Shown in pieces: positions 1 through 10,740 of a stretch of 64,000 bases of DNA. Below the pieces are notes generated by a model, which saw only the letters and a list, made by a program, of their open reading frames with translations, made no database searches and was not told the DNA's origin. The number at the start of each line of letters is the position of its first letter. The first letter of the stretch is position 1. Source of the stretch: Clostridium sp. NkU-1 (GTDB lineage: Bacteria; Bacillota_A; Clostridia; Lachnospirales; Lachnospiraceae); the NCBI GenBank assembly GCA_001312405.1, contig BBDR01000002.1, positions 62,001 through 126,000 on the forward strand. The letters run 5' to 3'. Position numbers and translations under genes: made by a program.

Positions 1-843
1 ATTGAACACGGCATTCAGATGCGGGAGAAATTTACAGGGGATTTTGTGAGATTTTCCGGTTATAACCGTATGACGGACGGCACGGTGGCAAGCCATAAAG
101 GGGATCTGTTAGAGCCATATGAAGGGCAGGATTATTGCTGCGGAGTCGACATTGACTATGACTTAATTGAGAAGGAAGTACATTTGGCAGATGAAAATGG
201 ATTTCGTTATTCCCTCCATGCACAGGGAGACGGGGCGGTGCATAAAGTGATGGAGATTTTCGGAAAATGTAAGAAAGAGAATGGTAAGCTAGTGAACCGG
301 CATGCGGTCACTGATCTGGAATTTTCCAATCCGGCAGATTTGGAGAAAATGGGAGAGCTCGGTGTGACAGGAGAGATTTATTTCCAGATTATGTCCCTTG
401 ATCCCGGAGATGCGGTTAAGGAAAACATTGGGAAGACCATTGGTATGAAGCGTGGAACATACTACTGGAACCGGAGAAAAATGCTGGACAGCGGTGCGGT
501 ACTTTCAGGGGCCACAGACTTACCGCTTATGATTACCGATATTCCCGAAGCTATCTATCATGGATGCGGCGGTTACTTCCCGGAAGGTGGACAGCCTTTT
601 AATAAGCAGAACACGATTACGGTTTCAGAAATGCTGAAAGCATGGACCTGCGGTGGTGCGATGAATATAAGTATGGAGGAAAAACTTGGTACCTTGGAAG
701 AAGGGAAGCTGGCAGATATCACGGTTTTGGAACGCAATGTATTTGAAGTACCAATGGAGGAGATGAGAGACGTAAAAGTTTCTTTGACGATAGTTAACGG
801 AGAAGTTGTATACGAGAATAATGGGAGAACAGAATATGAATGA
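1..843 (+). CDS. YtcJ-like metal-dependent amidohydrolase, 5' truncated by window
   Basis: This is the C-terminal part of an amidohydrolase-superfamily protein (amidohydrolase family 3, YtcJ-like), a cytoplasmic zinc hydrolase of N-acyl or amide bonds. The frame is open from base 1, so the start lies outside the window. A metal-ligand type motif SLHAQGDGAVH is present, followed by RHAVTDLEF, SGATDLPLM with the conserved Asp, and the family C-terminal signature GTLEEGKLADITVLERN. It overlaps the next start by 8 nt and heads an operon with a YfcC permease and FrlB/FrlD homologues. It may therefore deacylate or hydrolyse the imported substrate before deglycation. The substrate is not readable from sequence. 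Confidence 0.85.
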   Translation: MEHGIQMREKFTGDFVRFSGYNRMTDGTVASHKGDLLEPYEGQDYCCGVDIDYDLIEKEVHLADENGFRYSLHAQGDGAVHKVMEIFGKCKKENGKLVNRHAVTDLEFSNPADLEKMGELGVTGEIYFQIMSLDPGDAVKENIGKTIGMKRGTYYWNRRKMLDSGAVLSGATDLPLMITDIPEAIYHGCGGYFPEGGQPFNKQNTITVSEMLKAWTCGGAMNISMEEKLGTLEEGKLADITVLERNVFEVPMEEMRDVKVSLTIVNGEVVYENNGRTEYE

Positions 844-2252
844 AAAAAAGAAATTTAAACTTCAACTGCCGCACGTTTATACTCTTGCATTTATTCTGAT
901 TATTGTATTTGCCGTTTTGACATGGGTAGTGCCAAGCGGACAATTTGAAAGAAAGCTGATTGATACACCGGCAGGTGAACGTGAGGTGGCAATTTCAGGT
1001 ACTTATCAGGTGGTTGACAAGGTGACAGACGGAGGGGATCTGCGCCAGGGCATTCTGGAAATACTGATGGCGCCTACAAGAGGTATTCAGGCAGCTGCGG
1101 ACGTAGTGGCTTTTATCCTTTTAATTGGGGGTACATTCCAGATACTTACAAAAACAAATGCCATGAACAGGGGAATCCGAAAGGTCATTCGCAAGCTTCA
1201 GGGGAAAGAGAGGCTGCTGATCCCTATTATGATGATTCTTTTGGGAATCGGAGGAACTACGTTTGGTATGTCGGAAGAGGTCATTCCCTTTTATATCATG
1301 CTTATGCCAATCTTCTTTGCTATGGGATATGATTCCATGACGACATTCATGGTTGTATTCTTAGGTCCGCAGATCGGTTATGCAGCGTCTACAACAAACC
1401 CCTTTAATGTATTAATTGCTCAGGGTGTAGCGGGAATTCAGGGGAATCCACAGCTCATTTACCGTTTTGCATGGTGGATCATCATGATGGCTGTATCTGT
1501 TGCTTTTGTAATGCGCTATGCCGCTAAGGTACACAAAAATCCTTCGGTTTCTATTACTTATAAAGATGATATTCTGAAAAAGCAGGAATTTGCAATGGAT
1601 GAAGGCGATACATCCTTTACGCTCCGTGACAAACTTGTTCTTGTTGTATTTGGCCTGGGAATGGCAACTATTATCTTTGGAATTTTAAAATATGGCTGGT
1701 ATATGGATGAAATTTCTGCAATCTTCCTGGTTATGGGTATTCTTATGGGAATCGTAGGAGGAATGAAAGAAAAAGAAATCGCAGAAGAATTCGTAATTGG
1801 TGTAAAAGACCTCGCATTTGCAGCAGTTGTAGTCGGTGTTTGCCGCGGTATTCTGGTGGTTGCAGAAAACGGTATGATCATTGATACAATCTTAAATACA
1901 CTGTCAAGCAGCCTTGCAAGCTTTAACAGTGTGGCATTTACTACAGTGATGTATGTGGTTCAGTCACTCCTGTCCTTCCTGGTACCTTCTTCTTCTGCGC
2001 TGGCATCATTGACCATGCCGATTATGGCACCTCTATGTGATCTGCAGGGAGTGAATGCGGAGGCGAGTGTAACCGTATTGCAGTTTGCGAACCAGTTGAC
2101 CAATATGATCAGTCCAACCGCAGGTATGACCGTAGCAGGACTTGCAGTGTGCAGGATTTCTTTCGGACAGTGGTGGAAGACGATCTGGAAATTTTTTTAT
2201 GGCAGTAACCATATTAGCTTTGGTATTTTGCACGGTATCAGCAATCTTATAA
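836..2252 (+). CDS. YfcC-family (DcuC-like) basic amino acid/peptide-type permease
   Basis: Polytopic membrane transporter of the YfcC/C4-dicarboxylate-like family (ArsB/IT-like fold). The start is ATG at 836, inside the amidohydrolase gene, and the N-terminus KLQLPHVYTLAFILIIV is typical of YfcC. About ten hydrophobic segments follow, with a GGTTFGMSEEVIPFY motif near residue 150 and VPSSSALASLTMPI near residue 390. The raw frame runs on to 2281. Removing one T from the seven-T run at 2192-2198 restores the usual hydrophobic C-terminus (MAVTILALVFCTVSAIL) with a stop at 2252. It probably imports the substrate of the neighbouring amidohydrolase and Frl-type enzymes. Confidence 0.85.
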
Positions 2253-2321
2253 GTGATGAATGCCTGCAGAAAAACCGATAAGCAATAATTATAAATAAAT
2301 AAAAAGGGTGAACGAAAAATC

Positions 2322-3292
2322 ATGAACGAAAAAGAAATGACAAAAGCAATTTTATCTGGCAGAGAAAAAATAGAGAATGTTTATTTTGTGGCATGCGGAG
2401 GTTCCTTAGTGGATCTGTACCCAGGATATTATTTTGTACGCAGTGAGTCCAAAACAATGCATGCTGACTGGATTACAAGCAAGGAATTTGTGGTAACTCC
2501 TCCATCCCACCTTGGAAAAAACAGTCTTGTATTTATCTGCTCCCATGGAGGGAATACAAAAGAAACCGTCGAAGCCGCCTATATGGCAAGAGACTTGGGC
2601 GCCGCAGTAATCACAATGACGCACAATCCTGATTCTGCGTGTAACGATGATTCTATGATGCCGGTCATTTATGACTGGTCAGATCATGTGAATGAAAAGG
2701 AAAAACCACAGGGAATTGTTCTCCGTGTATTAAATGAACTCATGAAAGCTCAGGAGCCGGATTATATAAAATACGGTGCAATAAAAGACGGTCTGGAAAA
2801 AGCAGATAAAATCGTCCGTGCAGCCATAACAAAGGTAAAAAAACCGTACATGGCTTTTTGCAGAAAAATATTATAAGGAAGATTTTCTATATATTATGGG
2901 CTCCGGTGCTTCCTATGCATCAGCTTACGGTTTTGCAATCTGTTCCCTTCAGGAAATGCAATGGATGGATTGCTGCTACTTAAATTCGGCAGAATATTTC
3001 CACGGACCGTTCGAGGTGACCGATGAGGAGCATCTATACATCCTGCTGATGAGCAGAGGAAGAAACCGTATCATGGATGAAAGATGTCTTGCCTTCCTTG
3101 AAAAATACGGAAAAAAAATACGAAGTAATTGATGCGGATGAATTAGGCCTGGACATGATCGATGACAGCTGTGTTGAATATTTCAACCCGATGGTATTCT
3201 ACGCAATGAGCGTTGCTTACAGAAATGCGCTTCAGGATAAAAGATGCCATCCAACAGATATGAGACGTTACATGGGGATTGTAGAGTACTAA
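2322..3292 (+). CDS. frlB: SIS-domain sugar isomerase, fructoselysine-6-phosphate deglycase-like (two frameshifts)
   Basis: Cytoplasmic SIS-domain protein resembling FrlB, which splits fructoselysine 6-phosphate into glucose 6-phosphate and lysine. Visible features are YFVACGGSLVDLYPG near residue 20, the SIS phosphosugar motif FICSHGGNTKETVEAA near residue 65, a second SIS domain starting IMGSGASYASAYG, NSAEYFHGPFEV, and the FrlB-type C-terminus RRYMGIVEY. The frame breaks near 2855 (T run) and near 3110 (A run), and all three pieces join into one protein of about 320 residues. It sits between a permease and an FrlD-like kinase, which fits use of Amadori products. The exact amino-acid conjugate is unknown. 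Confidence 0.82.
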
Positions 3293-3319
3293 AATAAATA
3301 AAATGGCGAGGTGCGGATC

Positions 3320-4178
3320 ATGGACAAATATGATGTAAGTGTACTGGGATTTGGTGACAATGTGGTTGATAAATATGTGCATATCAAGACGATGTATCCA
3401 GGCGGAAACTGCGTGAATTTTGCAGTATATGCAGATATGTTTGGAGCAAAAAGAAGCGCTTATATGGGATACTTCGGAGATGATGCAGAAGCTGAGCATG
3501 TAATTGACACTTTAGAAGAAATCGGAATAGAAATGATTAAATGTGAGCAGCTGGAAGGTGAGAATGGCTGTGCAAAAGCAACTATCATGGATGGGGACCG
3601 TATATTTCTAGGTTCTAATGAAGGCGGTATCAGGGGAAAAACTCCTTTTATTCTGGACCGTTTTGATCTGGAGTATATAAAACAGTTTGACCTGGTTCAT
3701 TCAGGAAATTACTGCTTTATGGAACAAGAACTTCATAAGATTCGTGAGGCAGGGATCCTTGTTTCCTTTGATTTTTCAGATGACTCTACAGAGGAATATT
3801 ACCAAAAGGTGGCTCCGGACGTTGATTTTGCTTTCTGCTCCTTTGACGGAACTAATGAAGAAGCAAAAGAGCATCTGAAAAAGGTGGCTTCCTACGGCCC
3901 GAAGCTGGCAGTGGCGTCAAGAGGTGCTGACGGCTGCATCCTGTACGATGGAAAAAGTTTCTTCATGCAAAAGGCTGCACCTGTTGAAACAGTGGTGGAT
4001 ACCATGGGTGCCGGAGATTCTTTAATCACTTCCTTCATGGTTGGTTATGTTGCTCATCTTAAAAAAAGGTGAGGCAGATGCTGGTGCAATTACAGAAAGC
4101 CTGCAGAAAGCAGCAGGCTTTGCAGCAAAAATCTGCGGAATCAGCGGCGCATTTGGATACGGTAAAATATACGAATAA
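3320..4178 (+). CDS. frlD: PfkB-family sugar kinase, fructoselysine 6-kinase-like
   Basis: Ribokinase/PfkB-family kinase that would phosphorylate the ketosamine before FrlB acts. It has the glycine-rich start VSVLGFGDNVVDKY, the sugar-binding PGGNCVNFAVYA, FDFSDD near residue 155, and the PfkB signature 2 with catalytic Asp, DTMGAGDSLITSF. ATG 3320 is preferred over GTG 3311 because a GGCGAGGTG ribosome site ends a few bases upstream. The raw frame stops at 4072 in a seven-A run. Dropping one A continues the protein (GEADAGAITESLQKA...) to 4178, giving about 285 residues as expected. Last gene of the operon, followed by a terminator. Confidence 0.85.
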
Positions 4179-4194
4179 GAGAATGAAACGATAA

Positions 4195-4237
4195 GCACCA
4201 GTAAAAGAAATTATTCTTCTGCTGGTGCCTTTTTTTT
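4195..4237. terminator. Bidirectional rho-independent terminator between frlD and araC-type gene
   Basis: Inverted repeat GCACCAG (4195-4201) / CTGGTGC (4222-4228), extended internally, followed by eight T. It lies at the convergent ends of the frl-like operon and the AraC-family gene. Confidence 0.8.
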
Positions 4238-5120
4238 CTCCACTGTCACGATGCTTCCTGGGTGTTATATGAAATTCTCTTTTAAACAGGCGGTCAAAAT
4301 AGCTGGTGCTCTCAAATCCCGTATGCTCCGCAATGTCGGTTATGGAGCGGTCCGTATGAAGAAGAAGCTTCCATGCCTGCTGGAGCCGGTATTTATTTAA
4401 ATATTCTATGGGTGATAAAGGGACGGAGCATTGAAAACAGCGGTGGGCCTCACGCTTACTTACGCCCACTGATGAAGCGATATCTTTTAGTGAAATCTTT
4501 TTCCAGTAATTTTCTTCAATAAAACAGGTCATGCCTTTAAATCGGGCCTGAGTAATCCTGCTTACCCCCGTATTTTCCATGGTCGCAAATTCCTGCCTGT
4601 GTTCAAACAGGCTGGTCCAGACCTGGCAGACGATGATATGGGCCTCCAGCTCCCAGGACGGACCGGGATTTTCGCATAAATCATATAGCCTTGAAAGAGA
4701 GGTAAGAACGTCTTTCTGCCAGGAAATGCTGCTCTTTAAGACAAAATGGGAAATGCCTGAAGTGAGAAAGGGAAGCATGTATTTTTCATAAATAAAACTG
4801 TTTTCAGGGGCAATGAAATCGGATGCAAACAAAACATTGGGGATAACTGCGGTCCCTGCTGAGAGAAAACGGTGAATGGCTCCGGAATTGATGAAAACCC
4901 CATCTCCTGCCTCCAGTAAGTAATTGATGTTGCCGATGGAGCATTGCAGGACTCCTTCTGTTACAGACACCAGCTCAAATTCCCTGTGCCAGTGCCAGTC
5001 AATGCACTGGTTATCGAATTTTCCTACATCTTCATAATAATATTGAAATGGAAAGGTAGAGGAGCCGTGGGAGACAAGCTCCATCATGGATTCGTCGGTA
5101 AGTATTTTTGTGCTTTGCAT
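4211..5120 (-). CDS. AraC-family transcriptional regulator with cupin sensor domain
   Basis: Transcription factor with an N-terminal cupin ligand-binding domain (CIDWHWHREFELVSV, then GDGVFINSGAIHRF) and a C-terminal double HTH (ISLKDIASSVGVSKREAHRCF, then SITDIAEHTGFESTSYFDRLFKREF). ATG at 5120 is chosen because AAGGAGAA precedes it by a few bases; the longer reading to 5234 has no such site. At the 3' end an eight-A run (4230-4237) appears to carry one extra base. With it removed the protein ends at a stop at 4211 instead of reading into the upstream operon. It is a plausible regulator of the adjacent frl-like operon or the MFS gene, but no operator was identified. Confidence 0.82.
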
Positions 5121-5235
5121 AGAGCGTTCTCCTTTGGTTGATTGGCTAGATTGTATCATAAACTGGCAGTAATTTACAACAACTTGAAAAAAATATGCGG
5201 TATAATACAAAAAAATGAACAGCAGGTGATTCACA

Positions 5236-6462
5236 GTGAATAAAGATTATAAGAAAACCGTCCGTGCCTGTTTTATGAGTTACATCGTACAGGCGATCAT
5301 TAACAATTTTGTACCTCTTTTATTTCTTACGTTTCAGTTGGAGTACGGCATTTCCTTATCCAGGATTACCATGCTTGTAACTCTGAATTTTGGAATTCAG
5401 CTTTTGGTGGATCTGTTGTCCGCAGGCATTATTGACCGGGTCGGGTACCGGGCTTCTATGATAACGGCTCATATATTGTCAGCCATAGGGCTGGTGTCCC
5501 TGACCATTCTGCCCGGATTCTTTTCCCAGGCCTGGGCCGGTCTTTTTGCAGCAGTGGTCATTTATGCAGCAGGAGGGGGTCTTCTGGAGGTTTTAGTCAG
5601 CCCCATTGTAGAAGCCTGTCCCACGGATAACAAGGAAAAGGCCATGAGTATGCTCCATTCCTTTTATTGCTGGGGCCATGTGGGAGTTGTCCTTGTGTCC
5701 ACTGTGTTTTTCAGTATTGCCGGGTTGAAAAACTGGAGACTGCTGGCGCTTTTTTGGGCGCTGATCCCGGCTGTTAACATGGTTTTATTTTTTAAAGTAC
5801 CCATTGCTCCTCTTGTGGAAGAGGATGAAGGCCTTTCCCTGAGGGCACTCATTGGAAAACGGATGTTCTGGGGATTTATGCTTCTTATGGTATGTGCCGG
5901 AGCCAGCGAGCAGGCGGTAAGTCAGTGGGCCTCTGCTTTTGCAGAGCAAGGTATGGGAGTGAGCAAGGCCATAGGGGATCTTGCCGGTCCCATGTTTTTG
6001 CCACGATGATGGGAATCTCAAGGGCTGCCTATGGAAAATACGGAGAAAAGATAAATTTAAAAAAAAGCTGATGATTGCAAGCGGAATCCTATGCATAAGC
6101 TCTTATTTCCTGATTTCCCTTTCTCCTTTTCCTGTACTGGGCTTTTTGGGCTGCGGGCTTTGCGGCCTGTCTGTTGGGATCTTGTGGCCCGGGACCTTTA
6201 GCATGGCTTCTGCTCCATACGAGGGGGAGGTACCGCAATGTTTGCATTTCTTGCGCTGGCAGGGGACCTTGGTTGTTCCGGAGGGCCTACCTTTGTAGGT
6301 ATTGTTTCCGGGTATTTTGAGAACAATTTAAAAACCGGGATATTGGTGGCGGTACTGTTTCCTGTCATTCTGGTTTTCACTCTGATCCGTTTTAACAAAT
6401 CAGACAGAAAAACAGAGATTTTTATGAAAAATAATCAGGAACAGATGAATTGTGACATATAG
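5236..6462 (+). CDS. MFS transporter (two frameshifts)
   Basis: Major facilitator superfamily permease of about 400 residues with roughly twelve hydrophobic segments. The first reads YIVQAIINNFVPLLFLTF and a loop reads DRVGYRASM, as in sugar/fucose-type MFS proteins. A GTG start at 5236 follows AGCAGGTGA. The frame breaks near 6000 (T run) and near 6228 (G run), and the later pieces GFLGCGLCGLSVGILWPG and SGGPTFVGIVSGYFENN clearly continue the same fold. It is divergent from the AraC-type gene, with a TATAAT box at 5201-5206. The substrate cannot be told. Confidence 0.75.
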
Positions 6463-6568
6463 TTGTCATATTCGGTATGTTACAATCCTCTTATCAGAGA
6501 AAGAAATACCTTGCAGATATACCATTATGCCGCAAAACAGGCGAGAAAGAGGAAAAGAGGTAAGAAAA

Positions 6569-7028
6569 ATGGATTTTGAGAGGGTTGAACTGAAAGAAAA
6601 AAAAGGTGGTTGGGCTGCTGGCCCGGACAAACAACGCATCACCGGATATGGGAAAAGTGATCGGCGGCCTGTGGGAAGGCTTTTACGGAAAGGGTATTTA
6701 TTCTGCCATTAAAAATAAGAGCAATGATAAAGCTCTGGGGATCTATACAGATTATGCAGGAAGGGAAATGGACGATTACAGTGTGATAACAGCCTGTGAA
6801 GTAGAGGCTGTGGAAGAGATCCCGGATGGCACGGTGGCAAGGACCATTCCGGCGGGAACGTATGCAAAATTTGTGGTAAGGGGAAACATGATAACGGCAG
6901 TGGCAGAATTCTGGCAGGAGCTTTGGAAGATAGATCTGCCAAGAGCCTTTGTCTGCGATTTTGAAGAATATCAGAACGGGGATATGGAGGATGCACTGGT
7001 TCATATTTATGTCGGTTTAAAGGATTAA
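6569..7028 (+). CDS. GyrI-like / AraC-effector-binding domain protein
   Basis: Small cytoplasmic protein of about 152 residues with a stand-alone GyrI-like (AraC effector-binding, SOUL/GyrI fold) domain. It begins MDFERVELKEKK and shows GLLARTNNASPDMGKVIGGLW, DYSVITACEV, TIPAGTYAKFVV and the C-terminal DFEEYQ...VHIYVGLKD, the usual order in this family. The frame shifts once in the eight-A run near 6598-6605. Homologues bind small hydrophobic ligands or act as transcriptional effectors; no ligand can be assigned. Preceded by AGGAAAAGAGG and followed by a terminator. Confidence 0.78.
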
Positions 7029-7034
7029 TAAAAG

Positions 7035-7076
7035 AACAGGAGGGAGCCGCCAGCGGTTTTCCCTCCTGTTGTTTAT
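7035..7076. terminator. Bidirectional terminator
   Basis: Perfect 10-bp inverted repeat AACAGGAGGG (7035-7044) / CCCTCCTGTT (7061-7070) followed by a T-rich stretch, between convergent genes. Confidence 0.85.
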
Positions 7077-8087
7077 TAATAGATGACTTCCTGATATCCT
7101 TCTGTGGAAGGAAATTCAATGGAAACAGCCTTCCCTGGATTGTTGTAATCCAGATTCATATTCATGAGCATACCCATGGTTTCGTCCTCTTCGGTTATGG
7201 TCATGTATATGGAGATTGCCTCCTTGGAAAAATAGCCTTCCGGGCTGATGACTGCTTTTCCGTCAATCCGGTTGATCTTAAGATTGGAATCAGAAAGGGT
7301 GGGCCATATTTCATCGTAGAAATCGGTGAGGTACTTTTCCAGTCCTTCTGTTTTGCTGGAATACAAAAGAATTTTATTTCCGGCGTCATCGTCTGCAATC
7401 TGTACGTTATCCAGAAAAGCTCCAAACTGCCCGGTCAGCCCTCCTAAAGTGATATTTCTGGTCATATCTTCATATCCGATTTTCATTTTATATTTTTCAT
7501 ACATCCCCGCATCCAGATAATAGCAGCCGTTGGTGTAGAAAGAGGTTTCTAAATTGCGTATCCCCAGCATATCCATCCTGGTCTGGGAGAGAAATTCCAT
7601 GTTGGGAGTATTTAAGTCATGGTATTGAAGCAGCATATTCATGGAGACAGGAATCTCCAGCCATTCATAGGATAGGTTCATCTGGATGTCTGCCGCGATA
7701 TCAAGGCCCGGCAGCCCGGAACTCTCCTGGTCTGCTTCCTGGTAAAGCTCCAGCCCCTTCTGGTTGATGATCCGCGCTGCAGACGGGTTTGATGCCCTTT
7801 GGCGGACAATGCCCTGATCGGTCCATGCGCCGGATTCATTGACCGTGCTGCCGTCGGGGGCAGTGGTTTCGGTCAGAAGATAACCGTTTTCATCAAAATA
7901 GTAGCATTCTGCTGTTCCGTCTCCGTCGGAATCGATCCATTTCCAGGCGGAGGATGGATAGGATTTATCTCTATCCTGCCACCACCAGCCAATGCTATCC
8001 TGCTTCCAGACTCCCGCAAGGGCGGTTGATGCCATGGATATGGAGAGAAGCGATGCAACTGCAAATAATTTTATGATTTTTTTTCAT
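7076..8087 (-). CDS. Secreted protein with cell-wall-binding-like repeat
   Basis: Secreted protein of unknown function. After correcting one extra A in the eight-base run near 8077-8084, ATG 8087 opens a signal peptide (MKKIIKLFAVASLLSISMA...ALA) directly upstream of the visible reading frame. The mature part starts with an aromatic-rich module containing GWWWQDRDKSYP, WKWIDSDGDGTAECYYFDENG and SGAWTDQG, which resembles choline/cell-wall-binding repeats of clostridial surface proteins. About 230 further residues have no family I can name. AGGAGG lies 11 nt upstream of the start. Convergent with the GyrI-like gene. Confidence 0.7.
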
Positions 8088-8574
8088 GCTTTTTCATTCC
8101 TCCTGCTTGTTATTTTCGCCCTTATGGTGAGAAAGGCTTGGACAAAGCTTCCGGTTATTGTACTGATTTATTTATTGTACCATATTTTGGTAATTACAAC
8201 AAGAAAATGCTGTTTCCTATGTTCAATGAAGATTTTACTGTTCCCAATAATGATTGATTAATATTTGTCAATATGTTAAAATATGGAAGGGGTGATACGA
8301 GGAAAAGCAGAGGAAAGTAAACGGGTTGCCGCTGCAATTATGGACGGCCCGGCCATCTTAAATATCTTGATTGTCTGTAAAACATCAATTGAGGTTGAGG
8401 GCATGGCAGTTTCCCAATTCAGACGGCAATGACAGGCAGCCAGGATAATGGCAGCAAGATTCTTCAGATTTGCAAGGAATGCCGGGTATGTACTCCGGTT
8501 CTTTGCCATAGATGATGATAACATTATAAAACGATTTATGAAATGAATTAAATTTATGGAAGGTAAAACAAAAC
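8088..8574. other. Intergenic, no gene supported
   Basis: About 490 bases. The first part holds the AT-rich upstream region of the secreted-protein gene. From 8283 a short plus-strand frame (MEGVIRGKAEESKRVAAAIM...) is open for about 50 codons, with no recognisable domain and a frame break. I see no RNA gene or repeat. Confidence 0.4.
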
Positions 8575-9319
8575 ATGAATAAACAAAAATTTACAAAAAA
8601 ATGCTGTTCTTCTTGGCATCATAGGGGTCATCCTGTGTGGATGTGCCGGCTGTGTACCGCAGAAAAAAAGTACAGCCGGAAATTCTTTGGATCAACGGTA
8701 CATATGCTGTTTTAACAGAGCTTAACGGCGGAGATTATACGCTCTTTGGGGGAATGAAGGCGAATGAAGCAATAAACAGCTTGAGCTTGGGGCATTGGAG
8801 GAATGGTGGAGTGTAACGGACAGAGCCAGCGCAGACGAAAATTTAAACTGGCTGCTTGACGAAGGGCACCGGACGGATTATGCTTCGCTGATGCAGTCGC
8901 TTGAAGAGGACGGTGCATCGGAACTGGAACAGGCGGAGCTGGTTGGATATTTTAGTGATGTTACAGGTGATGAAAATGAAGCCTTTTATCTTGCAAAAGG
9001 ATATGACGACTACATAAAATACGGAGCAGGGGCTATTGACGGTTGGGATTACTGCCGTGCTGCATCCTTGTGCGGCTGGTATTATATTGCCGGATATTAT
9101 ACGGAACAGGAGGCACTGGACAAGTCCCTTGAAATAGCACAGACGATTCAGAAAAGGTTTTCATCATGGGATGAAATGATGGACAGTTACTTAAGAGGGT
9201 ATGAATATTGGGCATATGAAAGCGGAGATGCCCGGCGCGAAGTCTATGAAGATATCAAAACAAGGGATAACAGTCCCTACCTGCTGGATTGGAACCTTCC
9301 GCTGGCTGAAAGCAAATAA
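8575..9319 (+). CDS. DUF1266-family lipoprotein (frameshifted N-terminus)
   Basis: Probable lipoprotein. ATG 8575 follows GGAAGGTAA. Allowing indels in the A-run near 8594-8600 and further breaks at about 8670-8790, the N-terminus reads as a hydrophobic segment with a lipobox-like GVILCGCAG. The body, intact from about 8795, is a DUF1266 domain: DENLNWLLDEGHRTDYASL, then YIKYGAGAIDGWDYCRAASL, GWYYIAGYYTEQEALDKSL and SSWDEMMDSYLRGYEYW. The family's function is unknown. The start region is less certain than the C-terminal 175 residues. Confidence 0.68.
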
Positions 9320-9344
9320 TCATTTCATAGGGGTCTTGGAGTGT

Positions 9345-9374
9345 TAAAAAAGTCGGCAGCCTGCCGACTTTTTA
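9345..9374. terminator. Bidirectional terminator
   Basis: AAAAAGTCGGCAG / CTGCCGACTTTTT palindrome with a 1-nt loop, between the convergent DUF1266 gene and the small minus-strand gene. Confidence 0.85.
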
Positions 9375-9377
9375 GTA

Positions 9378-9605
9378 TCATACAAAGGAGTCTTTCCAAT
9401 GTTCAAGCAGTTCCATGTCGGAAGCCTTAATTTTTAAATTAGTGGTAAGGTCTTTTCCTTCCGGTGATGTAATGCGGATTTCCACCACACTTCCTTCTTT
9501 TAACGGGCCCTTTAAGGCTGCTTTCAGGAACAGAGGGAATTTAGGATGGTTATCTTTAAAAACAGCCCAGGATTCCTTTAACTGCATCAGGTTCATTAAG
9601 TTCAT
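9378..9605 (-). CDS. Small conserved protein of unknown function
   Basis: A 75-residue protein with no signal peptide or membrane segment. It contains LKESWAVFKDNHPKFPLFLKAAL followed by a beta-rich tail (EGSVVEIRITSPEGKDL). The frame is intact, AGAAAGGATCAG precedes the ATG, and a terminator follows directly. The layout is that of a real monocistronic gene. I do not recognise its function. Confidence 0.6.
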   Translation of the reverse strand: MNLMNLMQLKESWAVFKDNHPKFPLFLKAALKGPLKEGSVVEIRITSPEGKDLTTNLKIKASDMELLEHWKDSFV

Positions 9606-9723
9606 TTAACTGATCCTTTCTTTCTTGATTGTTAGGCACATCCTAGCATAAATGGAAAAAGGAGTCAATTATTGTGTTGCATTTGACAAATGCCGCTTTG
9701 CGGTGCCCTGCTCATTGTTCTCA

Positions 9724-9732
9724 TGGTATAAT
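9724..9732 (+). promoter_or_regulatory. Extended -10 promoter element of the WYL regulator
   Basis: TGGTATAAT (TGn plus TATAAT) 25 nt upstream of ATG 9757. No good -35 is present at the expected distance, consistent with an extended -10 promoter. Confidence 0.5.
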
Positions 9733-9756
9733 GGGATATAAAAGAAAGGATTGCCT

Positions 9757-10717
9757 ATGAAGATTGACAGACTTATCGGAATTTTGTCCATTTTGCTTCA
9801 GGAGGAAAAGGTAACGGCATCTTATCTTGCGGAAATATTTGAGGTTTCAAGAAGGACCATAAACCGGGATGTGGAAGCCTGTTAAGGGCGGGAATTCCCC
9901 TTGCAACTTCCCAGGGGCAGAATGGAGGGATATCCATCATGCCTGCCTACCGGATCGACCGGACAGTGCTTACATCCTCTGAAATGCAATCCATACTGAC
10001 CGGACTCAGAAGTCTGGACAGTGTGGCGGGAACCAGCCGGTATCAGCAGTTAATGAAAAAGCTGTCAGTGGACCAGGCATCGGTACAGGTCCCGGAAAAC
10101 CATATCATGATTAACCTGTCCTCCTGGTATAAATCTTCCCTTTCCCCAAAGATAGAGCTGATTCAGGAAGCCATTGAAGCCAGCCATTCCATAAAATTCC
10201 ATTATTATGCTCCCGGCGGTGAGACGGAAAGGATCATTGACCCTTATCTGCTGGTATTCCAGTGGTCCTCCTGGTATGTGTGGGGATACTGCAGGGACCG
10301 GAAGGATTTCCGTATGTTCAAGCTGAACCGGATCCAGGAGCTTGGAGATACCGGTGAACATTGTGAAAGACTTCCCACTCCCCCTTTGAGTGCTTTCCGG
10401 AAGATCCATACCCTGTTAGTTTTAAAGTCACTGCGGTTTGCGAGCCAGGGATAAAGTGGCGTCTGATCGAAGAGTTTGGAATCGGTTGTTTTAAAGAGAG
10501 GGAGGATGGAAAGCTTTTGTTTGAAGCAGGCTTTTCCAACAAGGATAATCTGCTTGGATGGCTCTTAAGCATGGGAGATCAGGTTGAACTAATGGAGCCA
10601 GAGGAATTCAGAAAAGACATGGAAGAGCTGGCTATGGGAATTTATGAAAAATATGCCGGGAAAAGGAAGGGCCTGCTTCTTGCAGAGAGCGCCAAAGAAG
10701 GCTATAATAAAACATAA
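9757..10717 (+). CDS. YafY/DeoR-type HTH WYL-domain transcriptional regulator
   Basis: Regulator with an N-terminal winged HTH (MKIDRLIGILSILLQE, SYLAEIFEVSRRTINRDVEAL) and a central WYL domain (HSIKFHYYAPGGETERIIDPYLLVF, WYVWGYCRDRKDFRMFKLNRI). A WCX-like C-terminus ends KRKGLLLAESAKEGYNKT. The frame breaks near 9880 and again near 10410, and the three readable pieces together give about 320 residues, the normal length. WYL proteins bind nucleic acid or nucleotide ligands and often control DNA-damage or defence genes. The next genes downstream encode endonuclease Q and endonuclease III, so control of a repair operon is reasonable but inferred. Confidence 0.82.
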
Positions 10718-10740
10718 ATTAATAGAAGCAGGTGAAATTT

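Noticed and set aside
1558..1881. Minus-strand open frame of 107 codons
   Set aside because: Lies wholly inside the permease gene on the other strand, no ribosome site, composition typical of a shadow frame.
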